A DNA stretch of 64,000 nucleotides. It comes from Paenibacillus rhizosphaerae (GTDB lineage: Bacteria > Bacillota > Bacilli > Paenibacillales > Paenibacillaceae). Below the pieces are notes generated by a model. The model did not search any database. It worked only from the letters and a program-made list of their open reading frames with translations, and was not told the DNA's origin. A program made the translations under genes and the position numbers. Below are positions 1-7,125 of this stretch, piece by piece; within the stretch, counting starts at the first letter, position 1; each line of letters starts with the position of its first letter. The stretch is taken from positions 1,240,001-1,304,000 of the forward strand of contig NZ_JACHXJ010000002.1 of assembly GCF_014192015.1 (NCBI RefSeq), in the 5' to 3' direction.

Positions 1-9
1 GAGTAGAGT

Positions 10-375
10 ATGAAGTATCCCATCATCACACAGTGTCCTGTATGCAACCATCCGCTTCACGCAGTCAAGCTGGAATGTGGACATTGCCGGACGACGATTG
101 AGAATACGTTTGAATTATCAAAATTGGCTCTACTCTCACCTGAACAGCTCCATTTTGTGATCACCTTTCTAGTGAACAGGGGCAACATCAAGGAAGTAGA
201 GAAAGAGCTCGGCATATCTTACCCGACGGTGCGCGGGAAGCTCAATGATATCATCACGGCGCTCGGATACGATACGCGAAAGAAGCAGGAAGTCGATGAG
301 AAGAAGATCATTTCCATGCTGGAGAATGGCGAAATCACCGCGGATGAAGCGGTCAGAATGTTGAAGGATGACTAA
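10..375 (+). CDS. DUF2089 family zinc-ribbon/HTH protein
   Basis: The 121-residue protein opens with a zinc ribbon of two CxxC knuckles (C9/C12 and C23/C26). A helix-turn-helix-like stretch follows around residues 50-85 (NIKEVEKELGISYPTVRGKL), which is the DUF2089 arrangement and suggests DNA binding. Residues 95-120 (KKIISMLENGEITADEAVRML) form the short helical hairpin seen at the N terminus of YvlB/LiaX-like proteins. The same hairpin opens the next gene. The ATG at 10 is complete, although little upstream sequence is visible. It is the first gene of a tight three-gene cluster, so it is probably the regulator of the two genes that follow. The target and signal are unknown. Confidence 0.85.
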   Translation: MKYPIITQCPVCNHPLHAVKLECGHCRTTIENTFELSKLALLSPEQLHFVITFLVNRGNIKEVEKELGISYPTVRGKLNDIITALGYDTRKKQEVDEKKIISMLENGEITADEAVRMLKDD

Positions 376-388
376 GGAGGAAGAAACG

Positions 389-823
389 ATGAGAGAAGAA
401 ATCGGCAAAGTGCTGTCCATGATGCAGGCAGGCAAAATTGATTCTGACAAGGCATCGGAGTTGATTAATGCACTGCAGGAGAAGCAAATGGCTCATCCAT
501 CGCAAGCCGTGCAGGTACTGGGGAAACCCGCCGACTATTCGAAGAAATTGCCGTCGGGTTCCGGCCGTTATTTAGACAAAACGTTGAAAATTCAAGTAAC
601 TACAGAAGAAAACGATAATGTCCGCATCAATTTACCGATTAAACTGGTGAAGGCGGTTCTCGGAGCGGGGCACAGCATCGCATCTAATATCCCACAAGCC
701 GCGGAATATGTGAAGAATATCGATATCAATCTGCTGATCGATGCAATCGAGAACGAGCTTGACGGGCAAATCGTTGATGTCCGTACTGGTGATGGGAATA
801 CCGTCGCGGTAGTGATTGAGTAA
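389..823 (+). CDS. SHOCT/YvlB-N-like helical hairpin protein
   Basis: I chose the ATG at 389 because AAGGAGG at 374-380 sits 8 bases upstream; the ATG at 368 lacks such a site and would overlap the previous gene. Residues 1-30 repeat the helical hairpin at the end of the preceding protein (VLSMMQAGKIDSDKASELI). The rest is a predicted alpha/beta module with the pattern VRINLPIKLVKAVL and, near the end, IVDVRTGDGNTVAVVIE. That C-terminal module recurs in the next protein. There is no signal peptide or membrane segment. The function is unknown. Related three-gene sets with DUF2089 proteins occur in Firmicutes, which points to a small regulatory unit rather than an enzyme. Confidence 0.75.
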   Translation: MREEIGKVLSMMQAGKIDSDKASELINALQEKQMAHPSQAVQVLGKPADYSKKLPSGSGRYLDKTLKIQVTTEENDNVRINLPIKLVKAVLGAGHSIASNIPQAAEYVKNIDINLLIDAIENELDGQIVDVRTGDGNTVAVVIE

Positions 824-829
824 TTGGCC

Positions 830-1174
830 ATGATGACTGTAAAAGTTAAGAGCAAAGGGCACGCTTTTACGATTCCAGTCCCTTATGTCATATTGCGCAT
901 AGGAAGCGGTATTCTGACTTCCAGTTTAGTTCAGCGCAAAATGAAGGATTGGATGAACAAGTCTGACGTACATGCAGGTGGGCACTCGAGCTGGAAACAT
1001 GATTTCGATTCGGACGGCAGACGATTCGAGACTGAATTGCTGTTTTCGATTCTTGAGAACGCAAACACGCAGCAAGCGATCAGGAAGCTTATCAACGAGC
1101 TGCAACGGTGCAAAGGGACAGTACTGGTCGATGTCCAGGTTCAGGACGGTACGGAAGTGTTGATTAAATTGTAG
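830..1174 (+). CDS. Hypothetical protein, paralogous module of the preceding gene
   Basis: The start is uncertain. TTG 824 directly abuts the previous stop codon, and ATG 830 and ATG 833 follow; no clear Shine-Dalgarno is present, so translation is probably coupled to the upstream gene. The protein reads VKVKSKGHAFTIPVPYVIL at its N terminus and ends VLVDVQVQDGTEVLIKL, matching the layout of the C-terminal module of its neighbour (strand, IP/LP hinge, long helix, VDV-x-DGxxV-x-I strand). It lacks the N-terminal helical hairpin. It is therefore probably a diverged duplicate. I recognise no catalytic or binding motif, and the function is unknown. Confidence 0.65.
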   Translation: MMTVKVKSKGHAFTIPVPYVILRIGSGILTSSLVQRKMKDWMNKSDVHAGGHSSWKHDFDSDGRRFETELLFSILENANTQQAIRKLINELQRCKGTVLVDVQVQDGTEVLIKL

Positions 1175-1271
1175 GCGAAGCTTTTAATTACAGCATCTTA
1201 GGGATGTTATAGAGAGAATAGGCCTATGCCGAATCAAAGCACGTACGAAGACAAAAGCATATATGCGTAAT

Positions 1272-1293
1272 AGCCGCAAAGCTGCGGCTTTTT
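1272..1293 (+). terminator. Intrinsic terminator, GCCGC repeat family
   Basis: The stem AGCCGCA/TGCGGCT is followed by a T run. It ends the DUF2089 cluster. It is one of about nine copies in this window that share this stem. Confidence 0.8.
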
Positions 1294-1460
1294 ATGTTTT
1301 TCATCAATGCATATTTTTTAAAAATTGGAAAATAAAGAACATGTATTTGTTGACGAAAATAGACATGGAGCCTAATCGGTTAACCGTAATTAAATTATGT
1401 TAACTAATTACTTATTGCGCAAAAGGGATTTTAGCAAAGTATTTTAATTCATAAACTACC

Positions 1461-1489
1461 TTGACAGTCACAGTAGTATGTCGTATTAT
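1461..1489 (+). promoter_or_regulatory. SigA-type promoter of the padR-pentapeptide operon
   Basis: TTGACA (1461-1466) and TATTAT (1484-1489) are separated by exactly 17 bases, ahead of the PadR start at 1510. The region 1175-1509 otherwise holds only the terminator at 1272-1293 and A+T-rich DNA. PadR proteins usually repress their own promoter, so the operator probably overlaps this box, but I see no perfect palindrome. Confidence 0.75.
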
Positions 1490-1509
1490 GCAGATATGGA
1501 GGTGATTGT

Positions 1510-1839
1510 ATGAGTGACAACAAAATCACATCCGACCTGCTGCGAGGCCATACCGACACGATGATTTTACGACTTTTATCCGAAGCGGACCGCTACGGTT
1601 ATGAAATTGTCAAACTGATTGCCGAACGTTCGGGAGGTGAGTACGAACTAAAGGAAGCCACAATGTATTCGAGCGTCCGGCGGCTTGAAGGGGACGGAGA
1701 TATCGAGTGGTATTGGGGTGATGAATCGCAGGGCGGACGGCGCAAATATTTCCGAATTACCGAGAAGGGCAAGGAAACCTATGAGCGCAACAAAAGCAAC
1801 TGGGAGTACGCCAAACGCGTGCTTGAAAATTTATTATAA
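1510..1839 (+). CDS. PadR family transcriptional regulator
   Basis: This 109-residue winged-helix protein has the PadR signatures DTMILRLLSEADRYGYEIV in the first helices and EATMYSSVRRLEGDGDIEW in the recognition helix region. The wing follows (GGRRKYFRITEKGKETY). GGAGGTG precedes the ATG. The next gene begins 14 bases after the stop with its own AAGGAG site, so both are cotranscribed. PadR proteins of this short class typically pair with a HAAS-domain membrane or sensor protein, and the downstream protein has a HAAS-like N terminus. The ligand is unknown. Confidence 0.9.
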   Translation: MSDNKITSDLLRGHTDTMILRLLSEADRYGYEIVKLIAERSGGEYELKEATMYSSVRRLEGDGDIEWYWGDESQGGRRKYFRITEKGKETYERNKSNWEYAKRVLENLL

Positions 1840-1853
1840 GGAGAGTCGATGGG

Positions 1854-2717
1854 ATGAATGAGAAATTGACGAACTATCTGAACGGGGTTTTTGCGCCTTA
1901 CGACGGGGTGAAGAGTGTAAGCGACTTAAAGGCGGACCTGCACTCCGATCTGCAGGAACGGTTCCGTGAGCTGAAAGCCGAGGGCAAGGACGATGAAACG
2001 GCTTTTGAGATGACCATCGACAGCATCGGCGACATTGAGCAAACCGTACTGGAGGTGGCAAACCTCTCCCGTTCGCTGGAGCGGCAGGTGCTGACCAACC
2101 TCAGCGCGAGCAACTTGACAGAGAGCGACTTTGCGGGTGTTACAGCCCATAAGGGAACATTTACAGCGAGTGCATTGCGGGGATCCGACTTCACGAATGC
2201 GGACTTGACCGGCAGCTCATTTAAGAGCAGTGACATGAAGGATGCCCGTTTCGACGGGGCAAACCTGACCGACTGCGATCTGACCACCCTGGACCTGGCG
2301 AATGCAAGCTTTAACCAATCCATTCTTGTACGAACCAACTTCAGTAAGTCGTGGCTGGCCGGAGCCAAATTTACAGGCGTTCACCTGACCGACGTTAAAA
2401 TGACGATGACTGCTCTCACAAAAACCGTCTTTGAGAATTGTGTTTTCGACGGAGTGGACTTCACATCTTCCGATCTGACAGGGCAGCGTTTTGACGGTCA
2501 AATCTTCATTGGTGTCAAGTTCGACAGAGCGGGGTTGAAAGAAGTTTCGTTCAAGGGCGCGACGCTCAAAAATGTGTCCTTCCAAGGGTCCGTGTTGTCC
2601 AAGAAATATTACCGTGCCATAAAAACCATCTGCTTTGACGGCGCAACGATGGATAAGTTAACCTTTGCCGCACTCAAGGGCATGGAAGCCGATTTGTCAA
2701 AGGTTACAGTTATCTAG
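1854..2717 (+). CDS. HAAS-like domain fused to pentapeptide-repeat beta-helix
   Basis: Residues 1-70 resemble the HAAS/permease-prefix domain that accompanies PadR regulators: LKADLHSDLQERFRELKAEG, then a DETAFEMTIDSIGDIEQTV hairpin. From about residue 82 to 280 the protein consists of A(D/N)Lxx-type pentapeptide repeats such as SDFTNADLTGSSF and ARFDGANLTDCDL, which fold as a quadrilateral beta-helix. In most PadR partners the HAAS domain is followed by membrane helices; here the beta-helix replaces them and no transmembrane segment is visible. Qnr/MfpA pentapeptide proteins mimic DNA and protect gyrase, but that role is not shown here. A scaffold or PadR-binding sensor is equally possible. 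Confidence 0.8.
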   Translation: MNEKLTNYLNGVFAPYDGVKSVSDLKADLHSDLQERFRELKAEGKDDETAFEMTIDSIGDIEQTVLEVANLSRSLERQVLTNLSASNLTESDFAGVTAHKGTFTASALRGSDFTNADLTGSSFKSSDMKDARFDGANLTDCDLTTLDLANASFNQSILVRTNFSKSWLAGAKFTGVHLTDVKMTMTALTKTVFENCVFDGVDFTSSDLTGQRFDGQIFIGVKFDRAGLKEVSFKGATLKNVSFQGSVLSKKYYRAIKTICFDGATMDKLTFAALKGMEADLSKVTVI

Positions 2718-2881
2718 TACATATCTCGATTTGGATACCCGGAACAGGAGGTGAGCCATCTTTTATTTGCCAATATTTCGTCTCGTTGATGCATCGAATA
2801 TACCTTTTTGACAAAGGGCTTTAAAGCATGATGACTTGAGAGAATCATAGGGCTAATAAAAAGTAAAGAGAGGTAATCCAA

Positions 2882-4126
2882 ATGGAACAGATTATTACGG
2901 GAAAAAGCAGCAGAGGCTTCTCCGAAACAGGGCTGCAGAGAATTCGCGACGTACTGGCACGGCATGTTGAATCGGGGAAGATTCCCGGGCTCGTCGCCCT
3001 GGTCAGCCGGCACGGTGAAACGCATGTCGAAGCGATCGGCACGATGCGCCATGACGGAGGTGCGCCGATGCGCCGGGATACGATCTTCCGGATGGCGTCC
3101 ACTTCCAAGCCGGTCACGATGGCTGCGGCCATGCTCCTGCTTGATGAGTGTAGGCTGCGGCTTGACGAAGTGGTCGATCCTTGGCTGCCCGAACTCGCCG
3201 ACCGGCGGGTGCTGAAGAGAGCCGACGGCCCGCTGGACGATACCGTGCCGGCGCGGCGTCCGATCACCGTACGGGACCTGTTGACCTCCACGTTCGGGCT
3301 CGGCATGGATATGACGTCGCTGGGCACGCCGATTATGAACGCGATTTTCGAGCAGGGGCTTACACCCGATCTGCCGGAGCCGATGCCCGAGCCGGATGAG
3401 TGGATGCGCCGCCTTGGTACGCTTCCTCTGATGCACCAGCCCGGGGAGCGTTGGCAGTACCACATCAGCAACGATCTGCTCGGCGTACTCGTGGCCAGGG
3501 TTACGGGCCAGTCGTTTGAGACCTTCCTGCGCGAACGCATCTTCGTTCCCCTTGGCATGAAAGACACCGGCTTCCATGTGCCCGCCGACAAGATCGACCG
3601 CCTGCCGCCCCTTTACGCCCCCAATCCGCAGACTGGTGAGTTCATCGTGTGGGACGAAGCCGAAGGGGGACGCTACAGCCAGCCTCCGGCATTCCAAGGC
3701 GGTGGAGGCGGACTTTGCTCCACTGTTGATGACTACCACGCGTACTTTCAGATGCTGCTGAATCAGGGGATGCACGGGAACAAACGGATTCTGTCCCGGC
3801 CCGCCGTCCAGCTGATGACCACCAACCGCCTCACGCCCGAGCAGCTAACCGCCCGGAACGCCATGGCCACCAACAACGTCCACGTGTCATTTGGTCAAGG
3901 GCAGCACGGCGGCTGGGGCTTCGGGATGGCGGTGCGCACCTACCGTGGCGACTACGCGCCCATCGGCCAGTTCGGCTGGGACGGCGGAAGCGGCACCGCG
4001 ACCTACGGCGACCCACACAACCAGCTCACGGGTATTCTTCTCACCCAGGTCGGGATGTCTACCCCGGATTCAGCGCGGCTAATCCACGACTTCTGGACCA
4101 CGGTCTATCAGGCCATCGAAGACTGA
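2882..4126 (+). CDS. Serine hydrolase, class C beta-lactamase fold (EstB-like)
   Basis: The nucleophile motif SxxK is S73-T-S-K76 (MASTSKPVT). The Tyr of the second motif is Y193 (WQYHISNDLL), and a GWDGGSGT segment near the C terminus replaces the KTG box, as in EstB-type esterases and transpeptidase-like hydrolases. There is no signal peptide, so it is cytoplasmic, and at 414 residues it has the usual family length. The gene is visibly G+C-richer than its neighbours, with many GCC/CGG codons and a long antisense open frame as a by-product, which suggests relatively recent transfer. The substrate cannot be read from the sequence; an ester or small amide is likely rather than beta-lactam resistance. 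Confidence 0.88.
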   Translation: MEQIITGKSSRGFSETGLQRIRDVLARHVESGKIPGLVALVSRHGETHVEAIGTMRHDGGAPMRRDTIFRMASTSKPVTMAAAMLLLDECRLRLDEVVDPWLPELADRRVLKRADGPLDDTVPARRPITVRDLLTSTFGLGMDMTSLGTPIMNAIFEQGLTPDLPEPMPEPDEWMRRLGTLPLMHQPGERWQYHISNDLLGVLVARVTGQSFETFLRERIFVPLGMKDTGFHVPADKIDRLPPLYAPNPQTGEFIVWDEAEGGRYSQPPAFQGGGGGLCSTVDDYHAYFQMLLNQGMHGNKRILSRPAVQLMTTNRLTPEQLTARNAMATNNVHVSFGQGQHGGWGFGMAVRTYRGDYAPIGQFGWDGGSGTATYGDPHNQLTGILLTQVGMSTPDSARLIHDFWTTVYQAIED

Positions 4127-4248
4127 CATCTGGTAACATAAGCCTCGATGTATCACCTCAAGAAAGGGCACAGAGCCTTTCAGAAAACTCACCATTAACA
4201 TGAAGTTCTGGGAATCAATCAGCAAATTGAATCATGAGACAGGTTAAG

Positions 4249-4281
4249 AAGGCGGCCGTCATTATGATCGGCTGTCTTATT
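4249..4281 (+). terminator. Intrinsic terminator after serine hydrolase
   Basis: AAGGCGGCCG (4249-4258) pairs with CGGCTGTCTT (4269-4278) with two G-U pairs and is followed by ATTTG. A second hairpin of the repeat family lies just downstream. Confidence 0.55.
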
Positions 4282-4302
4282 TGCACGAACGTATCACGCT
4301 TA

Positions 4303-4325
4303 AAAGCCGCATAATTGCGGCTATT
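4303..4325 (+). terminator. GCCGC-family terminator-like repeat
   Basis: AAAAGCCGCA/TTGCGGCT hairpin with a weak, A-interrupted T tail. The left flank CACGCTT and right flank GTGTTTTTACGATATAT match other copies of the family. The region 4127-4445 contains only these two hairpins. Confidence 0.6.
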
Positions 4326-4445
4326 TGTGTTTTTACGATATATGATACTAGACAAGCCCGAGGATCAGAACAAATGCTAAAAGCAGGAAAGTACATGCTG
4401 CAAGAGGAATACATAGACAAATCATCCGATTTAGGAGGTCATGAA

Positions 4446-4934
4446 ATGGCGTTCCCGACACATATCGTATCGGCAGGCGGAATTGTAGAAGATGGAAAGG
4501 GAAATATCCTATTAGTAAAAGCCCATGACGATGGTTGGGTATATCCTGGTGGGATCACTGAGGTTGGAGAAAACCTGGTGGATGGAGTGATCCGTGAAAT
4601 CAAAGAGGAAAGCGGTATAGACGCCACGGTTGGCCATTTAATAAGTGTTGTTTCAAATACAGCGATCCATAAGTGGTATGACGGTGAAACCGATGTTCCG
4701 ACGAAGGTCATGTTTGACTTCGTGTGTACGGCTGTAGGGGGAGAGTTATCGACTTCTGAGGAGACGAGCGAATGCAGGTGGGTACCAAAAGAGAATGTTC
4801 TGGATTTGATTACCTTACCCGGAATCCGGAAGCGCTATGAAGCCTATTTGAATTTTAACGGCTCAGTGAATTATATGGAGTACATCACTGCTACAACGTC
4901 TGAGTGCAAGGTCAAGCTGCAAAGGAATATTTAG
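4446..4934 (+). CDS. Nudix hydrolase
   Basis: The open frame extends upstream to 4281, but that part overlaps a terminator repeat. ATG 4446 has AGGAGG at 4433-4438, 7 bases away, and gives a normal 162-residue protein. The Nudix box is complete: G36-x5-E42-x7-R50-E51-x2-E54-E55-x-G57 (GGITEVGENLVDGVIREIKE followed by ESGI). It coordinates Mg2+ for cleavage of nucleoside diphosphate-X compounds. The gene is monocistronic and the substrate is undetermined. Confidence 0.9.
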   Translation: MAFPTHIVSAGGIVEDGKGNILLVKAHDDGWVYPGGITEVGENLVDGVIREIKEESGIDATVGHLISVVSNTAIHKWYDGETDVPTKVMFDFVCTAVGGELSTSEETSECRWVPKENVLDLITLPGIRKRYEAYLNFNGSVNYMEYITATTSECKVKLQRNI

Positions 4935-4940
4935 TGGTTT

Positions 4941-5046
4941 TAACCGCGGCACTCTGCGGTCAGCTGCTATATGGGAGTCACCCGCCTGGGGAACCAGGTC
5001 ATAGAAATACGCGAGCAGTTCCGGGCATCTCCCGGAACTGTTTTTT
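4941..5046 (+). ncRNA. Candidate structured leader or 3' RNA ending in a terminator
   Basis: Three consecutive hairpins can be seen: ACCGC/GCGGT (4943-4960), CCTGG-GGAA-CCAGG (4985-4998, inside a possible TATG/CATA pairing) and the terminator stem at 5016-5040. The segment between is G-rich and unlike coding sequence. CCGCCTGGG at 4982-4990 recalls the 3' core of the ZTP riboswitch, but the matching 5' half is not found, so I do not assign a class. It could equally be the 3' untranslated region of the Nudix gene. Confidence 0.3.
5016..5046 (+). terminator. Strong intrinsic terminator
   Basis: A perfect 10-bp stem, CAGTTCCGGG/CCCGGAACTG, with a 5-base loop is followed directly by six T. It insulates import operon A from the Nudix gene. 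Confidence 0.92.
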
Positions 5047-5098
5047 GCATTTTGTGAGACGATTAAAGGATAAGCAATGGAGACTGATTATTAAAAAA

Positions 5099-5112
5099 TG
5101 ACAACGCTTTCT
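5099..5112 (+). promoter_or_regulatory. Candidate cre (catabolite-responsive element)
   Basis: TGACAACGCTTTCT fits the CcpA consensus WTGNAANCGNWNNCW with one mismatch. It lies 65 bases before the first permease gene of operon A, a position suited to catabolite repression of sugar uptake. The assignment rests on the motif alone. Confidence 0.4.
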
Positions 5113-5176
5113 TAAGAATGTTGGCTTACGAGCAGAAGGGGCAAGAGGATAGACTAACAATAAAGGAGGAGCGCAT

Positions 5177-6160
5177 ATGGATTTGGATGCACAGTTTACG
5201 AGGACCTCGGAGCATGCTGGCCAGCAGCACCAATTATGGAAGCGGTTCAAAAAGCAAAAGGTACTGCATGTATTTGTAGGGCTGGGAATGATCTTTCTGC
5301 TGATTTTCTCGTACACGCCGATGTTCGGTATTCTTATGGCGTTTAAAGACTACAGTATTTCAACTGGCATCAAGGGGATCTTTACCAGCGAGTGGGTCGG
5401 TTTGAAATATTTCGATGAATTCATCCATGATTATCAGTTTGCCACGATTGTTCGCAACACGCTTGTTTTGAGCTTACTGAAGGTCATCTTCGCTTTTCCC
5501 GCTCCGATTCTGCTTGCAATCCTGTTGAACGAAGTGAAAACCATGGCGTTCAAACGATTCGTGCAGACGATCAGCTACTTGCCGCATTTTATTTCCTGGG
5601 TTGTTGTCGTCGGAGTATCCTATGCCTTCCTGTCCGCGGATGTTGGCATGGTAAACAGGGCCCTGGTCGAAGCAGGTTTGATTGACAAACCGCTCAACAT
5701 TTTGACGAGTCCCAACTATTTCTGGGGACTTGCTGTCGGCAGTGCGATCTGGAAGGAAATGGGCTGGTGGACGATTATCTTCTTGGCGGCCATAACGGGA
5801 ATTAATCCTTCGCTTTATGAAGCCGCTGAGATGGACGGTGCCGGCAGGCTGGCGCGGATCCGTTATATCACGCTTCCAGGCATAAGGGGAACGGTCGTCG
5901 TTGTGCTGGTTCTGACGATCGGCAGTATTCTCGGCGGCGGTCTGGTCGGCTCAAACTTCGAGCAGGCATACTTATTCGGCAACAGCATCAACAATCCGAC
6001 ATCGGAGATTGTCCAGACTTACGCATTCAAAGTTGGTCTGAGTGACGGGCGTTTTTCCTATGCGGCGGCGATCGATCTCATTCAGTCCGTCATTTCGGTA
6101 GTTTTGATTTTTTCCAGTAACTTCATCGCCAAGCGGGTGTCAGGATCAAGCTTATTCTAA
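5177..6160 (+). CDS. Sugar ABC transporter permease, LplB type (system A)
   Basis: This 327-residue inner-membrane protein has about six hydrophobic helices and the LplB-family opening (FLLIFSYTPMFGILMAFKDY). The cytoplasmic EAA loop starts near residue 215 (YEAAEMDGAGRLARIRYITL), the contact site for the ATPase. AAAGGAGGAG precedes the ATG. It is the first gene of an operon with a YtcP-type permease, a binding lipoprotein, a YesM/YesN pair and a GH95 glycosidase. No ATPase is encoded; such systems usually borrow MsmX. The cargo is probably an oligosaccharide that GH95 later trims. Confidence 0.92.
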   Translation: MDLDAQFTRTSEHAGQQHQLWKRFKKQKVLHVFVGLGMIFLLIFSYTPMFGILMAFKDYSISTGIKGIFTSEWVGLKYFDEFIHDYQFATIVRNTLVLSLLKVIFAFPAPILLAILLNEVKTMAFKRFVQTISYLPHFISWVVVVGVSYAFLSADVGMVNRALVEAGLIDKPLNILTSPNYFWGLAVGSAIWKEMGWWTIIFLAAITGINPSLYEAAEMDGAGRLARIRYITLPGIRGTVVVVLVLTIGSILGGGLVGSNFEQAYLFGNSINNPTSEIVQTYAFKVGLSDGRFSYAAAIDLIQSVISVVLIFSSNFIAKRVSGSSLF

Positions 6161-6175
6161 AAAGGAGGGTTGGTG

Positions 6176-7063
6176 GTGCTTAAGAGCCAAAGACAGAAGG
6201 ATGTTGTTTTTGACAGCTTTATTTACATCGTGCTGTTTATTATGATGCTCGTCATGCTGTATCCGTTCTACTATGTATTCATCGCCTCGTTCAACAAAGG
6301 CTCCGATACGCTCCTGGGTGGCGTATATTTGTGGCCCCGGAACATTACTCTGGAAAATTACAACATTTTTCTGGAAGATCCCAAGTGGTATCGAGCTTTT
6401 TTGGTTACGGTTGCCCGGACAATATCGGGCACGGCGTTGGGGCTGCTGCTGACAAGCCTGGTCGCGTATGCCCTCTCGCACCGTGATTTGTTGTTCAGCA
6501 AAACGTATTTTACGATCATTATTTTCGCGATGTATTTCTCCGGTGGATTGATACCCTATTATGTCGTGCTGCGCTCGATCGGATTGCTTAATTCATTTGC
6601 CGTTTACATCGTGCCGTCCATGCTCAACACGTTTTTTCTGCTCATTGCCATCTCGTTTTTCCGCGAAATCCCTGGTGAGCTGAAGGAATCGGCGCACATA
6701 GACGGTGCTGGCGAACTCAAGATCTTTTTTCGAATTATACTGCCGGTTTCAACGCCGGTACTCGCCACGATGGCATTATTCATGGGCGTCGGCCAATGGA
6801 ATTCGTGGCTGGATTCGGCTTATTTCGTGCAATCCGAAAACTTGCGAACGCTTACTTTCCGGATGATGGAAGTGATCAACAAGAGCAACTCGCCTATGGA
6901 TTCCATTGCCGTTGCAAACAGCGCCTCGGCCTCGGCCGGAGTGACGAGCTTCTCGCTGCAGGTGACTGCGATGGTCATTTCCATCGTGCCGATCATATGC
7001 GTATACCCATTTTTACAAAAATATTTTGTGCATGGGATTATGCTAGGCTCTGTCAAAGGATAA
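6176..7063 (+). CDS. Sugar ABC transporter permease, YtcP type (system A)
   Basis: This is the second half of the membrane channel, with about six helices and an EAA-type loop near residue 170 (KESAHIDGAGELKIFFRIIL). The protein ends with the family signature YFVHGIMLGSVKG. The reading frame offers TTG 6170, GTG 6173 and GTG 6176; AAAGGAGG at 6161-6168 best fits GTG 6176. It lies 15 bases behind the first permease and forms a heterodimer with it. Confidence 0.92.
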   Translation: MLKSQRQKDVVFDSFIYIVLFIMMLVMLYPFYYVFIASFNKGSDTLLGGVYLWPRNITLENYNIFLEDPKWYRAFLVTVARTISGTALGLLLTSLVAYALSHRDLLFSKTYFTIIIFAMYFSGGLIPYYVVLRSIGLLNSFAVYIVPSMLNTFFLLIAISFFREIPGELKESAHIDGAGELKIFFRIILPVSTPVLATMALFMGVGQWNSWLDSAYFVQSENLRTLTFRMMEVINKSNSPMDSIAVANSASASAGVTSFSLQVTAMVISIVPIICVYPFLQKYFVHGIMLGSVKG

Positions 7064-7077
7064 AAGTTGTTTCTATA

Positions 7078-7091
7078 TTTAATCGCTTACA
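7078..7091 (+). promoter_or_regulatory. Possible cre ahead of the binding-protein gene
   Basis: TTTAATCGCTTACA matches the CcpA consensus except for T in place of the conserved G. It lies in the 62-base gap before the lipoprotein gene. It may act as an internal roadblock, or it may be chance. Confidence 0.25.
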
Positions 7092-7125
7092 TTAAAATAC
7101 GAATATATCATTTGGAGGGGTTAAC

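Noticed and set aside
2714..3775. Long minus-strand open frame of 353 codons
   Set aside because: It is antisense to the well-supported serine hydrolase, has no recognisable domain and is a by-product of high third-position G+C.
4982..4990. CCGCCTGGG, resembling the 3' core of the ZTP riboswitch
   Set aside because: The conserved 5' half and pseudoknot partner are not found, and no purine gene is nearby.
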